Shown here: in pieces, positions 34,026 through 42,743 of the stretch
Layout of the letters: every line of letters begins with the position of its first letter
Position numbering within the stretch: position 1 is the stretch's first letter
DNA from: Paludibacterium purpuratum
GTDB lineage: Bacteria > Pseudomonadota > Gammaproteobacteria > Burkholderiales > Chromobacteriaceae
NCBI RefSeq assembly: GCF_004363805.1
Contig: NZ_SNZP01000018.1
Coordinates: forward strand, 1-64,000
Length of the DNA stretch: 64,000 nucleotides
Direction of reading: 5' to 3'
Notes under the pieces: generated by a model
Database searches by the model: none
What the model saw: only the letters and a program-made list of their open reading frames with translations
Told to the model about the DNA's origin: nothing
Translations under genes and position numbers: made by a program

Positions 34026-35591
34026 ATGGAATTTAACATAAAAAGCGGAAGCCCGGAAAAACAGCGCGTGGCCTGCGTGATCGTCGGTGTTTACGAGTCT
34101 CGCAAGCTGACGCTGGCGGCCGATTTGCTCGACCGTATTTCCAATGGGTTTGTCAGCGACGTCATCCGACGCGGTGATATGGAAGGCAAACTCGGCAGTA
34201 CCCTGGTGCTGCATTCGGTGCCGCATGCGCTATGCGATAGGGTGATGCTGGTCGGTCTCGGCAAGGAACGCGAATTCCGCGCCAAAGAATACCGCGAGGC
34301 CATTCGCGCTTCGATTCGCGCCTTGGCGCAAACTTCCGCCAACGAGGCGGTCAGTTATCTGAGCGAGTTGCCGGTCAAAAAGCACGAAGTCGAGTGGATG
34401 GTCGAGCAGGCTACGGTCGTGACCCTGGATACGCTTTATCGCTTCGACCGTTTCAAGAGTAAGGTCGACGATCCCTTGCGCGGTCCGCGCAAACTGACGT
34501 TGGCGGTTCCTCGCCGTAGCGATCTGGCCGATGGCGAAAAAGGCCTGGCACGCGGTCTGGCAATTAGCGCGGGCATGACGCTGGCCAAGGATCTCGGCAA
34601 CCTGCCGGGTAACGTCTGCACGCCGTCCTACTTGGCCGACGAAGCACGCGATATGGCGCAGGCGCTGGGCGCCGAGGCCGATATTCTCGATCGTGCCGCC
34701 ATCGAGGCGTTGGGCATGGGGTCGTTCCTGTCGGTCGCCAAGGGCAGCGTGCAAGACCCGCGCCTGATCGTGCTCAAGCATTGGGGCGCCAAGGATCGTA
34801 ACGACGCTCCGGTCGTGTTGGTCGGCAAGGGAATTACCTTTGACTCCGGCGGTATCTCGCTCAAGCCCGGCGAAGGCATGGACGAAATGAAGTTCGACAT
34901 GTGCGGCGCCGCCTCGGTGCTGGGGGCCTTCAAGGCGGCAGTCGAAATGAAGCTGCCGATCAATTTGATTACCGTGGTGCCGACCTGCGAAAACATGCCA
35001 TCCGGCGATGCCGTCAAGCCCGGCGATATCGTCACCTCGATGTCGGGTCAGACCATCGAAGTGCTCAATACCGATGCTGAAGGCCGGTTGATCTTGTGCG
35101 ATGCGTTGACTTACGTTGAGCGCTTCAATCCCAGCTGCGTCGTCGATGTCGCTACCTTGACCGGTGCGTGCGTGATTGCGCTTGGCCACGTCGCCACCGC
35201 GCTATACAGCAATCAGGATGCGCTGGCTCGCGAGTTGTTTGCCGCCGGCGAAGAAGTGGGCGACCGCGCCTGGCATATGCCGATGTGGGAAGAGTATCAG
35301 GAGCAGCTCAAGAGCCCATTTGCCGATATGGCCAATATCGGCGGCCGTCCGGCGGGCAGCGTGACGGCGGCCTGCTTCTTGTCGCGATTTGCCAAGGGCT
35401 ACGATTGGGCGCATCTGGATATCGCCGGCACGGCATCGAGGGGCGGTAAGGACAAGGGGGCCACCGGCCGGCCTGTGCCGCTGTTGGTGCAGTTCTTGCA
35501 AGACCGGGCGGACATTGCCTTGGGCAATGTGGTGCGCCGTGGTCGCCCGCGTCGTGAAGTCACCGAACCGGCCGAAGATGACGCGGATTGA
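34026..35591 (+). CDS. pepA: Leucyl aminopeptidase PepA
   Basis: This 521-residue M17 aminopeptidase has the two-metal site in KGITFDSGG, MKFDMCGAA and the signature NTDAEGRL, with the catalytic Arg in the last. The N-terminal macro-like domain covers about 1-165. PepA removes N-terminal residues and in some bacteria also binds DNA (Xer recombination, carAB). A C-terminal tail of about 20 charged residues (GRPRREV...) exceeds the usual end. It overlaps holC by 14 bases. Confidence 0.96.
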   Translation: MEFNIKSGSPEKQRVACVIVGVYESRKLTLAADLLDRISNGFVSDVIRRGDMEGKLGSTLVLHSVPHALCDRVMLVGLGKEREFRAKEYREAIRASIRALAQTSANEAVSYLSELPVKKHEVEWMVEQATVVTLDTLYRFDRFKSKVDDPLRGPRKLTLAVPRRSDLADGEKGLARGLAISAGMTLAKDLGNLPGNVCTPSYLADEARDMAQALGAEADILDRAAIEALGMGSFLSVAKGSVQDPRLIVLKHWGAKDRNDAPVVLVGKGITFDSGGISLKPGEGMDEMKFDMCGAASVLGAFKAAVEMKLPINLITVVPTCENMPSGDAVKPGDIVTSMSGQTIEVLNTDAEGRLILCDALTYVERFNPSCVVDVATLTGACVIALGHVATALYSNQDALARELFAAGEEVGDRAWHMPMWEEYQEQLKSPFADMANIGGRPAGSVTAACFLSRFAKGYDWAHLDIAGTASRGGKDKGATGRPVPLLVQFLQDRADIALGNVVRRGRPRREVTEPAEDDAD

Positions 35592-36000
35592 TTTCTATAC
35601 GCGGGTCGACGCGCCGGCACTGTTCGCCTGTCGATTGACGCAAACGGTGTATAACAGGGGGGAGCGCTTGCTGGTCTGGCTGGAAAGCGAGGCGGCGCTC
35701 AACGATTTCAGTACCCGTCTGTGGAGCTTCGATGACGTGGCTTTCGTGCCGCATTGCCGTTGCGATGCGCCCGAATCGGCGGCGACCCCCGTTTGGTTGA
35801 CCGCCGAAGCGCCCCAGGAGAATGGCCCTGCGGTGCTGCTGAATTTGTCCCCTGATGCGCCGAGCGCGCCAGAGCGATTCGAGCGCATTCTGGAGATCGT
35901 CGGCAACGACGAGGCGTCTCTGGCCATGGCACGAGAGCGTTTCAAGATTTACCGGGAGTACGGGTTCGCCATCGAACATCACGATATGAGCAACCGATGA
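35578..36000 (+). CDS. holC: DNA polymerase III chi subunit HolC
   Basis: This 140-residue protein begins MTRIDFYTRVDAPALFACRL, a typical HolC start, with the VWLES and PVWLT segments that fit the chi fold. Chi links the clamp loader (via psi) to single-stranded-DNA-binding protein. The start at 35578 lies inside the end of pepA, and the pepA-holC order is conserved in proteobacteria. In many relatives valS follows; here a repeat protein occupies that place. Confidence 0.9.
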   Translation: MTRIDFYTRVDAPALFACRLTQTVYNRGERLLVWLESEAALNDFSTRLWSFDDVAFVPHCRCDAPESAATPVWLTAEAPQENGPAVLLNLSPDAPSAPERFERILEIVGNDEASLAMARERFKIYREYGFAIEHHDMSNR

Positions 36001-36001
36001 T

Positions 36002-38032
36002 ATGACTGAGCCGAAGAAGCCCAAGCCCGATCCGCAGAACTGGCAGGATGCCGATCTGCCGATCCTGACCGATGTGGACGATGATGCGGTAGTCGAAGGC
36101 GTCGAGATCCCTGAGTTCGATTTTTCGGACGAACTGGATCGGATGGCCAATACGCTAGGTGCGCCGAAGGAAACGCCTCTGGAATTCCCGCCGGAACTGT
36201 TGCTGGATGATGTTGTCGGTGAGAAAGCTGCACCCGGTGAGGGGCCGATCGACTTCGATCAGTTGCCTTCTCTTGACTTGGATGGCGAGGTCGCACCGGA
36301 TGGTAGCGAGTTCGTATTCGAGCTGGAACCGGTTGCCGGAGGGGAGCACGGCGTCTCCGAGCTCGATGCCACGGTAGCGCGTGCGGAGTTCGACGGGGCC
36401 GACATCGCAGAGGCGGCTGGCATGTCCGAACAGCATGCTGAGCCACTATCGGAATCCGATACGCTGATTCCCGAACTGACGCTTGACGATGTTTTGCCTG
36501 GACCATCGTCGGCAGACACCTTGTCGCAAGATGCGCCGCCCCCCGAGTTGGCGTCGCAACTTTCGGCGATTCCCGAATTGATGTTGGACGATGTTCTGGA
36601 CGACACGGTCGTACGCGAACTGGTATCCGATGCGCCCCTTGAGCCGATGGCAGAGGTGCCGTTGGAGGAACCGGTAGCGGTTGAAGCCGCACCGATGCTC
36701 GACGACTTGCCGGTGTTGGAGGATGAACAGCCCGAGCCGATGGTGGAGGTGCCGCCGGAAGAACCGGTGGCGGTCGAAGCCGCACCGATGCTCGACGACT
36801 TGCCGGTGCTGGAGGACGTACAGTTCGAGCCTATGGCGGAGGTGCCGCCGGAAGAACCGGTGGCGGTCGAAGCCGCACCGATGCTCGACGACTTGCCGGT
36901 GTTGGAGGATGAGCAGCCCGAGCCGATGGTGGAGGTGCCGCCGGAAGAACCGGTGGCGGTCGAAGCCGCACCGATGCTCGACGACTTGCCGGTGTTGGAG
37001 GATGTACAGCCCGAGGCGATGGCGGAGGTGCCGCCGGAAGAACCGGTGGCGGTCGAAGCCACTCCGATGCTCGACGACTTGCCGGTGCTGGAGGACGTAC
37101 AGTTCGAGCCGATGGCGGAGGTGCCGCCGGAAGAACCGGTGGCGGTCGAAGCCACACCGATGCTCGACGACTTGCCGGTGTTGGAGGATGTACAGCCCGA
37201 GGCGATGGCGGAGGTGCCGCCGGAAGAACCGGTGGCGGTCGAAGCCGCACCGATGCTCGACGACTTGCCGGTGTTGGAGGATGTACAGCCCGAGGCGATG
37301 GCGGAGGTGCCGCCGGAAGAACCGGTGGTGGTCGAATCCACACCGATGCTCGACGACTTGCCGGTGCTGGAGGACGTGCCTGCCGAACCGACGCCCGAAC
37401 CGGTGTCGCTGGAGGAGTCCTCCGTCGCCGAAATGCCGACCGGTGGCGAACCATTCCGTTCGATCTCGCTCGATAGTTTGCCGCGTGGTGTGCTGGGAGG
37501 TGGACGAGCGCTGGCCGAGGCTGAGGCGGAAGAGAATGACCCCAGCGTTCAGGACCTGATCCGTGCCGCGGAGCGCACATTGGCGCAAGAGCGGCTGAAA
37601 CAGGCGAGCGAACAAGCGATGCCATTCCCTGCGTCCGACGTGACCGATCCGGTCGTGGCGCCTACAACCCAGGCTGCCGAGCCTGTGAGTGGCGCCTCAA
37701 TGCGGCCAGTCGAAATCATCAATGTCGCCGGCTTGGCCTCTTCGCCCGCGCCGCAAACCTTCAACCTGCCGCCAGTACGCAAGTCCTACGTCACTTTGGT
37801 CGACGAGGCCATGTTGATCGACTCGCTCTACGACAAGATTCTGCCACGCATGAAGGTCGAGTTGTCGCTATGGCTGCAGGACGCGCTCGATCACCAAAGC
37901 AAGCAAATGCTCTCCGGTGTGATGCATCAGTTGAAAGAGGACTACGAAATGCTGTTCAGCGAGACTTTGCGTGAGAGCTTGCGCCAAGCGATTGCCGAAA
38001 TGGGCCGGGAAGACCGCGGGGAGCGCTACTGA
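36002..38032 (+). CDS. Acidic repeat protein of unknown function
   Basis: This 676-residue highly acidic protein has no signal peptide or membrane segment. The N-terminal part (1-210) has scattered LxLDDVL-like motifs. Residues about 213-463 are eight 31-residue tandem repeats with the core PMLDDLPVLED followed by Pro/Glu-rich linkers. The C-terminal part (about 590-676) is a folded-looking domain, SYVTLVDEAMLIDSLYDKI and then helices. The repetitive part is probably disordered or extended. It starts two bases after the holC stop and overlaps the following adenosyltransferase start. I do not recognise a family; the C-terminal domain is probably the conserved part. Confidence 0.8.
   Translation: MTEPKKPKPDPQNWQDADLPILTDVDDDAVVEGVEIPEFDFSDELDRMANTLGAPKETPLEFPPELLLDDVVGEKAAPGEGPIDFDQLPSLDLDGEVAPDGSEFVFELEPVAGGEHGVSELDATVARAEFDGADIAEAAGMSEQHAEPLSESDTLIPELTLDDVLPGPSSADTLSQDAPPPELASQLSAIPELMLDDVLDDTVVRELVSDAPLEPMAEVPLEEPVAVEAAPMLDDLPVLEDEQPEPMVEVPPEEPVAVEAAPMLDDLPVLEDVQFEPMAEVPPEEPVAVEAAPMLDDLPVLEDEQPEPMVEVPPEEPVAVEAAPMLDDLPVLEDVQPEAMAEVPPEEPVAVEATPMLDDLPVLEDVQFEPMAEVPPEEPVAVEATPMLDDLPVLEDVQPEAMAEVPPEEPVAVEAAPMLDDLPVLEDVQPEAMAEVPPEEPVVVESTPMLDDLPVLEDVPAEPTPEPVSLEESSVAEMPTGGEPFRSISLDSLPRGVLGGGRALAEAEAEENDPSVQDLIRAAERTLAQERLKQASEQAMPFPASDVTDPVVAPTTQAAEPVSGASMRPVEIINVAGLASSPAPQTFNLPPVRKSYVTLVDEAMLIDSLYDKILPRMKVELSLWLQDALDHQSKQMLSGVMHQLKEDYEMLFSETLRESLRQAIAEMGREDRGERY
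36640..37390 (+). repeat. 93-base minisatellite, eight copies, in frame
   Basis: The core CCGATGCTCGACGACTTGCC recurs at 36692, 36785, 36878, 36971, 37064, 37157, 37250 and 37343, exactly 93 bases apart, so each unit codes for 31 residues. Copies differ by a few bases and alternate between EDVQF, EDEQP and EDVQP variants, indicating duplication of units larger than one. Unit number is likely to vary between strains. Confidence 0.95.
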
Positions 38033-38583
38033 TGGGGCATCGCTTGTCTCGGATCGTTACCCGCACTGGCGATGGCGGCACCACCGGTTTGGGCGATGGC
38101 AGCCGTGTCTCCAAGGATGCCTTGCGTATCCATGCGCTGGGCGAGGTCGACGAACTCAATTGTCTGGTGGGCGTGCTGATGGCCGAATCGCTGCCGGACG
38201 ATGTGACCGGATGGCTGACCGAGATTCAGCACGATCTATTCGACCTGGGATCCGAGATCGCCGTGCCGGGATTCTCGGCCCTGAGCGAGCCTCGGGTGCT
38301 GACTCTGGAGGCTTGGGTCGAGGACATCAACCGCGAGCTACCGATGCTCAAGGAATTTATTTTGCCGGGTGGCACGCGGGCGGCGGCGTTGGCGCATCAA
38401 GCTCGGGCCGTGTGCCGACGCGCCGAACGCACGGTGGTTGGGTTGGCCGAGACGTCAGAGGTGTCGGTGTCGGCCCGGCAATATCTGAACCGCCTGTCCG
38501 ATTTTCTGTTCGTGCTTGCCCGCCACTTGAATCGTCTCTCCGACCGGCCGGATATCCTCTGGCGCCCGCGTCGCACCGATTGA
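38032..38583 (+). CDS. ATP:cob(I)alamin adenosyltransferase, PduO type
   Basis: This 183-residue enzyme transfers adenosyl from ATP to cob(I)alamin. The N-terminal ATP motif TRTGDGGTTGLGDG, the Arg-rich RRAERTV and the C-terminal NRLSDFLFVLAR are hallmarks of the PduO/MMAB branch. Its ATG overlaps the stop of the repeat-protein gene (TGATG). No other cobalamin gene is in the window. Confidence 0.93.
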   Translation: MGHRLSRIVTRTGDGGTTGLGDGSRVSKDALRIHALGEVDELNCLVGVLMAESLPDDVTGWLTEIQHDLFDLGSEIAVPGFSALSEPRVLTLEAWVEDINRELPMLKEFILPGGTRAAALAHQARAVCRRAERTVVGLAETSEVSVSARQYLNRLSDFLFVLARHLNRLSDRPDILWRPRRTD

Positions 38584-38585
38584 GT

Positions 38586-38719
38586 TTATCGCGGCTTATG
38601 TCATCCTGGCGCGCAAGCTGGCCCGTATTGCCTATTCCATGGCCAAATTCGGCACGACATTTGACCAAAACATGGAGGTAGCCCCTTGCGCTAATCCATG
38701 GATTCTTTAGCCGCGATAA
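38586..38719. repeat. Possible MITE: intergenic segment bounded by inverted repeats
   Basis: TTATCGCGGCT at 38586-38596 is the exact inverse of AGCCGCGATAA at 38709-38719. Imperfect inverted similarity continues inward for about 30 bases, with ATCC and CGCAAG shared. The 134-base unit lies between the adenosyltransferase and the lysozyme-inhibitor gene and carries no gene. I see no target-site duplication. Confidence 0.4.
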
Positions 38720-38733
38720 GCATGGGTTCGCGC

Positions 38734-39081
38734 CTAGTTGGTATGACAACTGGCGATCGGCGCACCATCCTGGCCGCGCATCATGTCGTACAAATCGCCT
38801 TGCTCTCCCTTGGTCCACCAAACGAAGTGATCCGCCTGATATTTTGCACCGGAAGCCGCCAGCGTTTGTACGAACAGCAGCGGTTTGCCGGCAGGCGACA
38901 GTAAGGCGAAGTTCTGGCCATTATGGCCGGACAGATAGCGAACCTTGAGCGATTTATATTTGTCGCCCGTGCAGAGGTATTGCAGTGTGGTGGTCTTGGT
39001 GATGGCGATGTCCGGCACCAGGGCTCGCGCGCTGGCACCGACGCAGAAAAAGGCCAGCAAGACGGGCAATAGACGTTTCAT
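38734..39081 (-). CDS. MliC/PliC-like lysozyme inhibitor, periplasmic
   Basis: This 115-residue protein has a signal peptide (MKRLLPVLLAFFCVGASARA). The mature domain shows the MliC pattern: a Cys in QYLCTGDK, VRYLSG, a SGAKYQADHFVWWTKGEQ segment (compare aSGarYs..wwtKG) and a final Cys for a disulfide. MliC proteins inhibit C-type lysozyme. No clear lipobox is present, so it is probably soluble in the periplasm. The start at 39081 was chosen for the GGAAAG 8 bases upstream and the clean signal peptide. Confidence 0.78.
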   Translation of the reverse strand: MKRLLPVLLAFFCVGASARALVPDIAITKTTTLQYLCTGDKYKSLKVRYLSGHNGQNFALLSPAGKPLLFVQTLAASGAKYQADHFVWWTKGEQGDLYDMMRGQDGAPIASCHTN

Positions 39082-39157
39082 TCGGCGCTTTCCGATAGGT
39101 TGTTGGCTCAAGTCTATAGGCTACCGTCAGCCTTGCAAAGCGCCTGGCGGGATGGCT

Positions 39158-39949
39158 TTAAGCTGATCGAAAGCGAGCCGGACGTTTTTCGACGAAGGCG
39201 CGCACGCCTTCTCGGCCCTCGGTCGTCTGACTCTGGGCGATGATGGTGCGCGCCTCGAGTGCCAGTTGAACTTCCAGCGGCTGGGCTTGGCTTTCCAGCA
39301 TCAGGCGCTTGACGCCGCCAAAGCTGCCGGTGGGGCCATCGGCTAGTCGCCGGGCTAGCGTGTCGACCGTGTCGGCCAGTGCGTCGGCGGCGACCACTTG
39401 ATTGACTAAGCCCCATGCCGACGCTTCGGCGGCGGACAGGGTGCGGTTGGTCAGATACAGCTCCATGGCGCGACGTTGGCCGATGAGTCGCGGCAACAAC
39501 CAGCTCGAACCGCCATCCGGGGTGTACCCGATCTGGGTGTAGGCCGTGTTGAAGCGGGCGCCATCGACGGCGATCGCCAAATCCGCCATGGCGACCAGGC
39601 TCAGTCCCACGCCGGCCGCCACGCCGTTCACTGCCGCGATAACCGGTGCCGATAATTGCATGAAGCGGGTAATGGCGAGGTTTAGCGGGTCGGTCATGGC
39701 CTGCAATAGCTCACCAACTCGATCCGCCTGTTCGACAAAGGTCGCGACATCGCCGCCAGCGCAGAATGCCTTGTCGCCGGCGCCGGTCATGATGACCGCG
39801 CGCAGCGATCGGTCATGCGATAGCTGGCTGGCGATTTCGGCGAGTCGGATGATCCCCTCGGTATTCAGGGCATTGAAAGCGGCAGGGCGGTTGAGCGTGA
39901 TATGGGCGATGCCGTGCTGGCAGGAAAAATCGATCATCGAATCGTTCAT
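39158..39949 (-). CDS. Enoyl-CoA hydratase/isomerase family protein
   Basis: This 263-residue crotonase-fold protein has the oxyanion-hole segments AFCAGGDV and NGVAAGVGLSL. The catalytic region IGYTPDGG resembles PaaG-type isomerases, with Asp where hydratases carry Glu. It may act on unsaturated acyl-CoA; substrate unknown. It stands alone with no other beta-oxidation gene beside it. The start MNDSMIDF at 39949 fits the family length. Confidence 0.85.
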   Translation of the reverse strand: MNDSMIDFSCQHGIAHITLNRPAAFNALNTEGIIRLAEIASQLSHDRSLRAVIMTGAGDKAFCAGGDVATFVEQADRVGELLQAMTDPLNLAITRFMQLSAPVIAAVNGVAAGVGLSLVAMADLAIAVDGARFNTAYTQIGYTPDGGSSWLLPRLIGQRRAMELYLTNRTLSAAEASAWGLVNQVVAADALADTVDTLARRLADGPTGSFGGVKRLMLESQAQPLEVQLALEARTIIAQSQTTEGREGVRAFVEKRPARFRSA

Positions 39950-40068
39950 GGCGCGACCAGGCGTGGAAAAGCTCAGTATATCCCATGCGAATAAAAAGGA
40001 GGTGGGTTTGCCTAGCGCAACAAAGCGGGGTTTAATGGCGCTTTGACCTCTTTCCCCGGAGCAAGACC

Positions 40069-40422
40069 ATGAGCGAGCCCGTCAAACCCGTTATTACCTT
40101 CGAGGATCTCAACAAGATCGATATCCGTTGCGGCACCATCCTTAGCGTCGACGACGTGCCGCGCTCCGACAAGGTGGTGCAGCTGACGGTGGATTTCGGC
40201 GATTTTCAGCGCTCGATCCTGTGCGGCATCAAACAAGAGAGAGCCGATCTGACCGGCCTGGTGGGTAGGCAAGCTTTGTTCGTGGTGAACCTTGCGCCGA
40301 AAAAGATTTCCGGCGTGGTGTCTGAAGGGATGCTGTTCGACATCGGCTACGCCGACGGTATTATTCCGTCGGCGTTGGCTCAGCCGGAGTTTCCGGTGCC
40401 CAATGGTGTGCGCGCCGGCTGA
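40069..40422 (+). CDS. tRNA-binding domain protein (Trbp111/CsaA-like)
   Basis: This 117-residue OB-fold protein has the EMAP-II/CsaA pattern: FEDLNKIDIRCGTIL, DKVVQLTVDFG, CGIKQ and a C-terminal SEGMLFDIGYADG. Such proteins bind tRNA non-specifically or act as a chaperone. A Shine-Dalgarno GGAGC lies 7 bases before the ATG. It is convergent with the TetR gene, with 1 base between stops. Confidence 0.88.
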   Translation: MSEPVKPVITFEDLNKIDIRCGTILSVDDVPRSDKVVQLTVDFGDFQRSILCGIKQERADLTGLVGRQALFVVNLAPKKISGVVSEGMLFDIGYADGIIPSALAQPEFPVPNGVRAG

Positions 40423-40423
40423 T

Positions 40424-41023
40424 TCACGCCAGGTGTAGCAACTGGCGGGTGGATTGCAGTGCCGCCCGCAGCGGGCTGTCGTCGCGTCGGATCTTGGATA
40501 GCAATGTGGCGCCGAGCCACATTTGGTATAGCGTTTCGGCGGCGGCGTGCGCGTCGTCGATCGTCGCCAGCGAGCCGTCGGCCTGTCCGGCCTCAATGCA
40601 AGCGGCCAAGCGGCGCACCACGGCGGCGGTACCGCGATTGAGCGCCTCGCGCATGGCTTCCGATAGGTCGGACACTTCGCCCCCCAATTTGACCACCAGG
40701 CACTTGCTTTCTCGCTTGTCGCACGCCTGATGGTTGCCCCAACCTTGCCAGTAACGCATCAGTCGCTCGGCGGCAGGCGTGCCGTCATCTGCCAGCAGCG
40801 CATCGATCCAAGCGAGATAGTCGTCGAAATAATGCTCAAGCAAGGCTTCGCCAAAAGCATCCTTGGACTTGAAGTAGTGATAGAACGAGCCCTTCGGCAC
40901 ATCGGCCGCGGACAATATCTCGCTTAACCCGACGGCGGCGTAACCTTTGCCGAGAATGATGGGTTTGGCGGTGTCGATGATGTGCTGGCGCACGCAGGGG
41001 GATTCAGTCTTCATAATCAGCAT
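40424..41023 (-). CDS. TetR-family regulator, NemR-like
   Basis: This 199-residue regulator has an N-terminal helix-turn-helix (about 10-55; GLSEILSAADVPKGSFYHYFKSK). The sensor domain contains ESKCLVVKLGGEVSDLSE, which closely resembles the E. coli NemR segment with its redox-sensing Cys. NemR responds to electrophiles and hypochlorite. A palindrome close to the NemR-type box lies 13 bases upstream of the start, suggesting autorepression. No reductase or glyoxalase gene of the nem type is adjacent here; the divergent gene is a GH13 enzyme. Confidence 0.85.
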   Translation of the reverse strand: MLIMKTESPCVRQHIIDTAKPIILGKGYAAVGLSEILSAADVPKGSFYHYFKSKDAFGEALLEHYFDDYLAWIDALLADDGTPAAERLMRYWQGWGNHQACDKRESKCLVVKLGGEVSDLSEAMREALNRGTAAVVRRLAACIEAGQADGSLATIDDAHAAAETLYQMWLGATLLSKIRRDDSPLRAALQSTRQLLHLA

Positions 41024-41035
41024 GATAGCTTTAAT

Positions 41036-41050
41036 TAGACCGGTCGTCTA
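41036..41050. promoter_or_regulatory. Candidate TetR/NemR-like operator
   Basis: TAGAC and GTCTA form inverted 5-base arms around CGGTC, 13 bases upstream of the TetR-family start and 113 bases before the GH13 start. The sequence closely resembles TAGACC-N4-GGTCTA boxes of NemR-type regulators. The target is probably the regulator itself, and possibly the divergent GH13 gene. Confidence 0.6.
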
Positions 41051-41162
41051 GATGGAATTCGTCGTGTGTAGGCTGATATGGCGCAAGCAAGCGACTATTT
41101 TTATTGCCATTTAAACCGGTTTGAATGATATTCATGCCATGACAAATCCAAATGGGGGCGGT

Positions 41163-42743
41163 ATGGCAGGCATAAAGAAGATGGTGGGCGGGGCACTGGC
41201 GGCCGTGGCCTGCATGAGTGCAATGGCTGGTGCCACGTTGCCGGCGGATCTGACATCGCAGCCGATAGAACGGCACGATAGCGGCTTGGCACCGGATTGG
41301 CCGCGGCACTCGGTATTCATGGAGATCCTGGTTCGCGCCTACCAAGATAGCGACGGCGACGGCATCGGCGACCTGCCTGGGCTGACGCGCCGCTTGGATT
41401 ACCTCAAATCGCTGGGTATCGGCGCATTGTGGCTGTCGCCGATCTATCCTAGTGCCGATCACGACCATGGTTATGCTGTCAGCGACTATCGCAATGTCGC
41501 ACCGGAGTTCGGCACCCTGGCCGATTTCGATACGCTGATCGCCGAGGCGCACAGGCGTGGCATGGCGGTCATACTCGACTATGTGATGAACCATAGCGCC
41601 GACACGCACCCACTGTTCGCGCATGCTCGCGATCATGCCGATTCGCCATGGCGCGACTGGTTCATTTGGTCGAAGGACAAACCATCCGGTTGGACGACTT
41701 ACGGCGGCGACCCGTGGCATCCATCGATTTCCGGCTATTACTATGGTGCCTTCTCCGCCAATATGCCGGATTGGAATTTACGCCATCCCGCCGTGTTGGC
41801 CTTTCATCTGGACAATCTGAAGTTCTGGCTCAACCGAGGTGTCGATGGTTTTCGTTTCGACGCGGTGGGCGCCTTGGTGGAAAATGGGCCGCTAGCTTGG
41901 GAAAATCAGCCGGAAAATCACCAGATCATGGCGCAAGTGCGCGGTTTGCTCGATCAATACGGCAAACGTTTCATGGTGGCCGAAGCGCCCGGTGCGCCGG
42001 CCGAGTTCGCGGCGGCTGACTCGGCTGGCAGCGCCTTTGCCTTTGGCTTGCAAACCCAGATCATCAAGAGTGTGCAGTTAGGCCGCGTGCAGGCCGGTCT
42101 GATCGACTATCTCAAGCAAAACCCGCTGGCACGCATGGGCACCTTTCTGTCGAATCACGACAGTTTCGCCGGTGCGCGAGTCTTCCAACAGCTCGATGGC
42201 GATCCGGCCGGCTACAAACTCGCAGCGGCGACATTGCTGACCTTGCCGGGTATCCCGTTTGTCTATTACGGCGAGGAGGTCGGCCAAAGCTTCTCCGAGC
42301 CGGTGCAAGAGGAGGATCAGCGCTTGCGCGGGCCGATGAGTTGGGATGCCGATGGCCGGGGTTTCAGCGCCGGACGGCCTTTCCGGCCGCTTGCCGACAA
42401 CCGGGCGCACTATAATGTCGACGCGGAGAGTGTGCGCGCCGATTCGTTGCTCAATACCTACCGGATGCTGATTCACTTGCGCCAACGCCAACCGGCGCTG
42501 GCAGTCGGCGATTTCGAGTTGTTGAGCCGCGATGACGACGATGCGCTGGTCTTTGCTCGTTCGCAGGCCGATAGCAGGTTGCTGGTGGCGCTCAACTACG
42601 CCCCACACCCGGTGGCGATTGCTCTGCCGGCCGGTTCATGGCAGGTGTTGGCCGCCAGTGGCGCCGAACAGGGTCTGCACGACGGGGAGATTCGATTGCC
42701 GGGTCAGCAATGGCTGATTCTGCAGCGTACGGCGGTGCGTTAA
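41163..42743 (+). CDS. Secreted GH13 alpha-amylase-family enzyme
   Basis: This protein of about 526 residues has a signal peptide (MAGIKKMVGGALAAVACMSA...) and a GH13 barrel. The four conserved regions are DYVMNH, GFRFDAVG (nucleophile Asp), VAEAPG (acid/base Glu) and LSNHDS (stabilising Asp), all intact. Length and motifs suit an alpha-glucosidase or alpha-amylase on soluble alpha-glucans; specificity unknown. The start at 41163 was chosen because a G-rich Shine-Dalgarno lies 5 bases before it and because it gives a proper signal peptide; a TTG at 41121 is less likely. The stop overlaps the convergent patatin gene. Confidence 0.88.
   Translation: MAGIKKMVGGALAAVACMSAMAGATLPADLTSQPIERHDSGLAPDWPRHSVFMEILVRAYQDSDGDGIGDLPGLTRRLDYLKSLGIGALWLSPIYPSADHDHGYAVSDYRNVAPEFGTLADFDTLIAEAHRRGMAVILDYVMNHSADTHPLFAHARDHADSPWRDWFIWSKDKPSGWTTYGGDPWHPSISGYYYGAFSANMPDWNLRHPAVLAFHLDNLKFWLNRGVDGFRFDAVGALVENGPLAWENQPENHQIMAQVRGLLDQYGKRFMVAEAPGAPAEFAAADSAGSAFAFGLQTQIIKSVQLGRVQAGLIDYLKQNPLARMGTFLSNHDSFAGARVFQQLDGDPAGYKLAAATLLTLPGIPFVYYGEEVGQSFSEPVQEEDQRLRGPMSWDADGRGFSAGRPFRPLADNRAHYNVDAESVRADSLLNTYRMLIHLRQRQPALAVGDFELLSRDDDDALVFARSQADSRLLVALNYAPHPVAIALPAGSWQVLAASGAEQGLHDGEIRLPGQQWLILQRTAVR

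Noticed and set aside
36259-37615. Long antisense and alternate frames over the repeat protein (up to 389 codons)
   Set aside because: They arise because the 93-base repeat is a multiple of three, so any frame open in one unit stays open in all; the products are low-complexity His/Arg- or Ser/Gly-rich.
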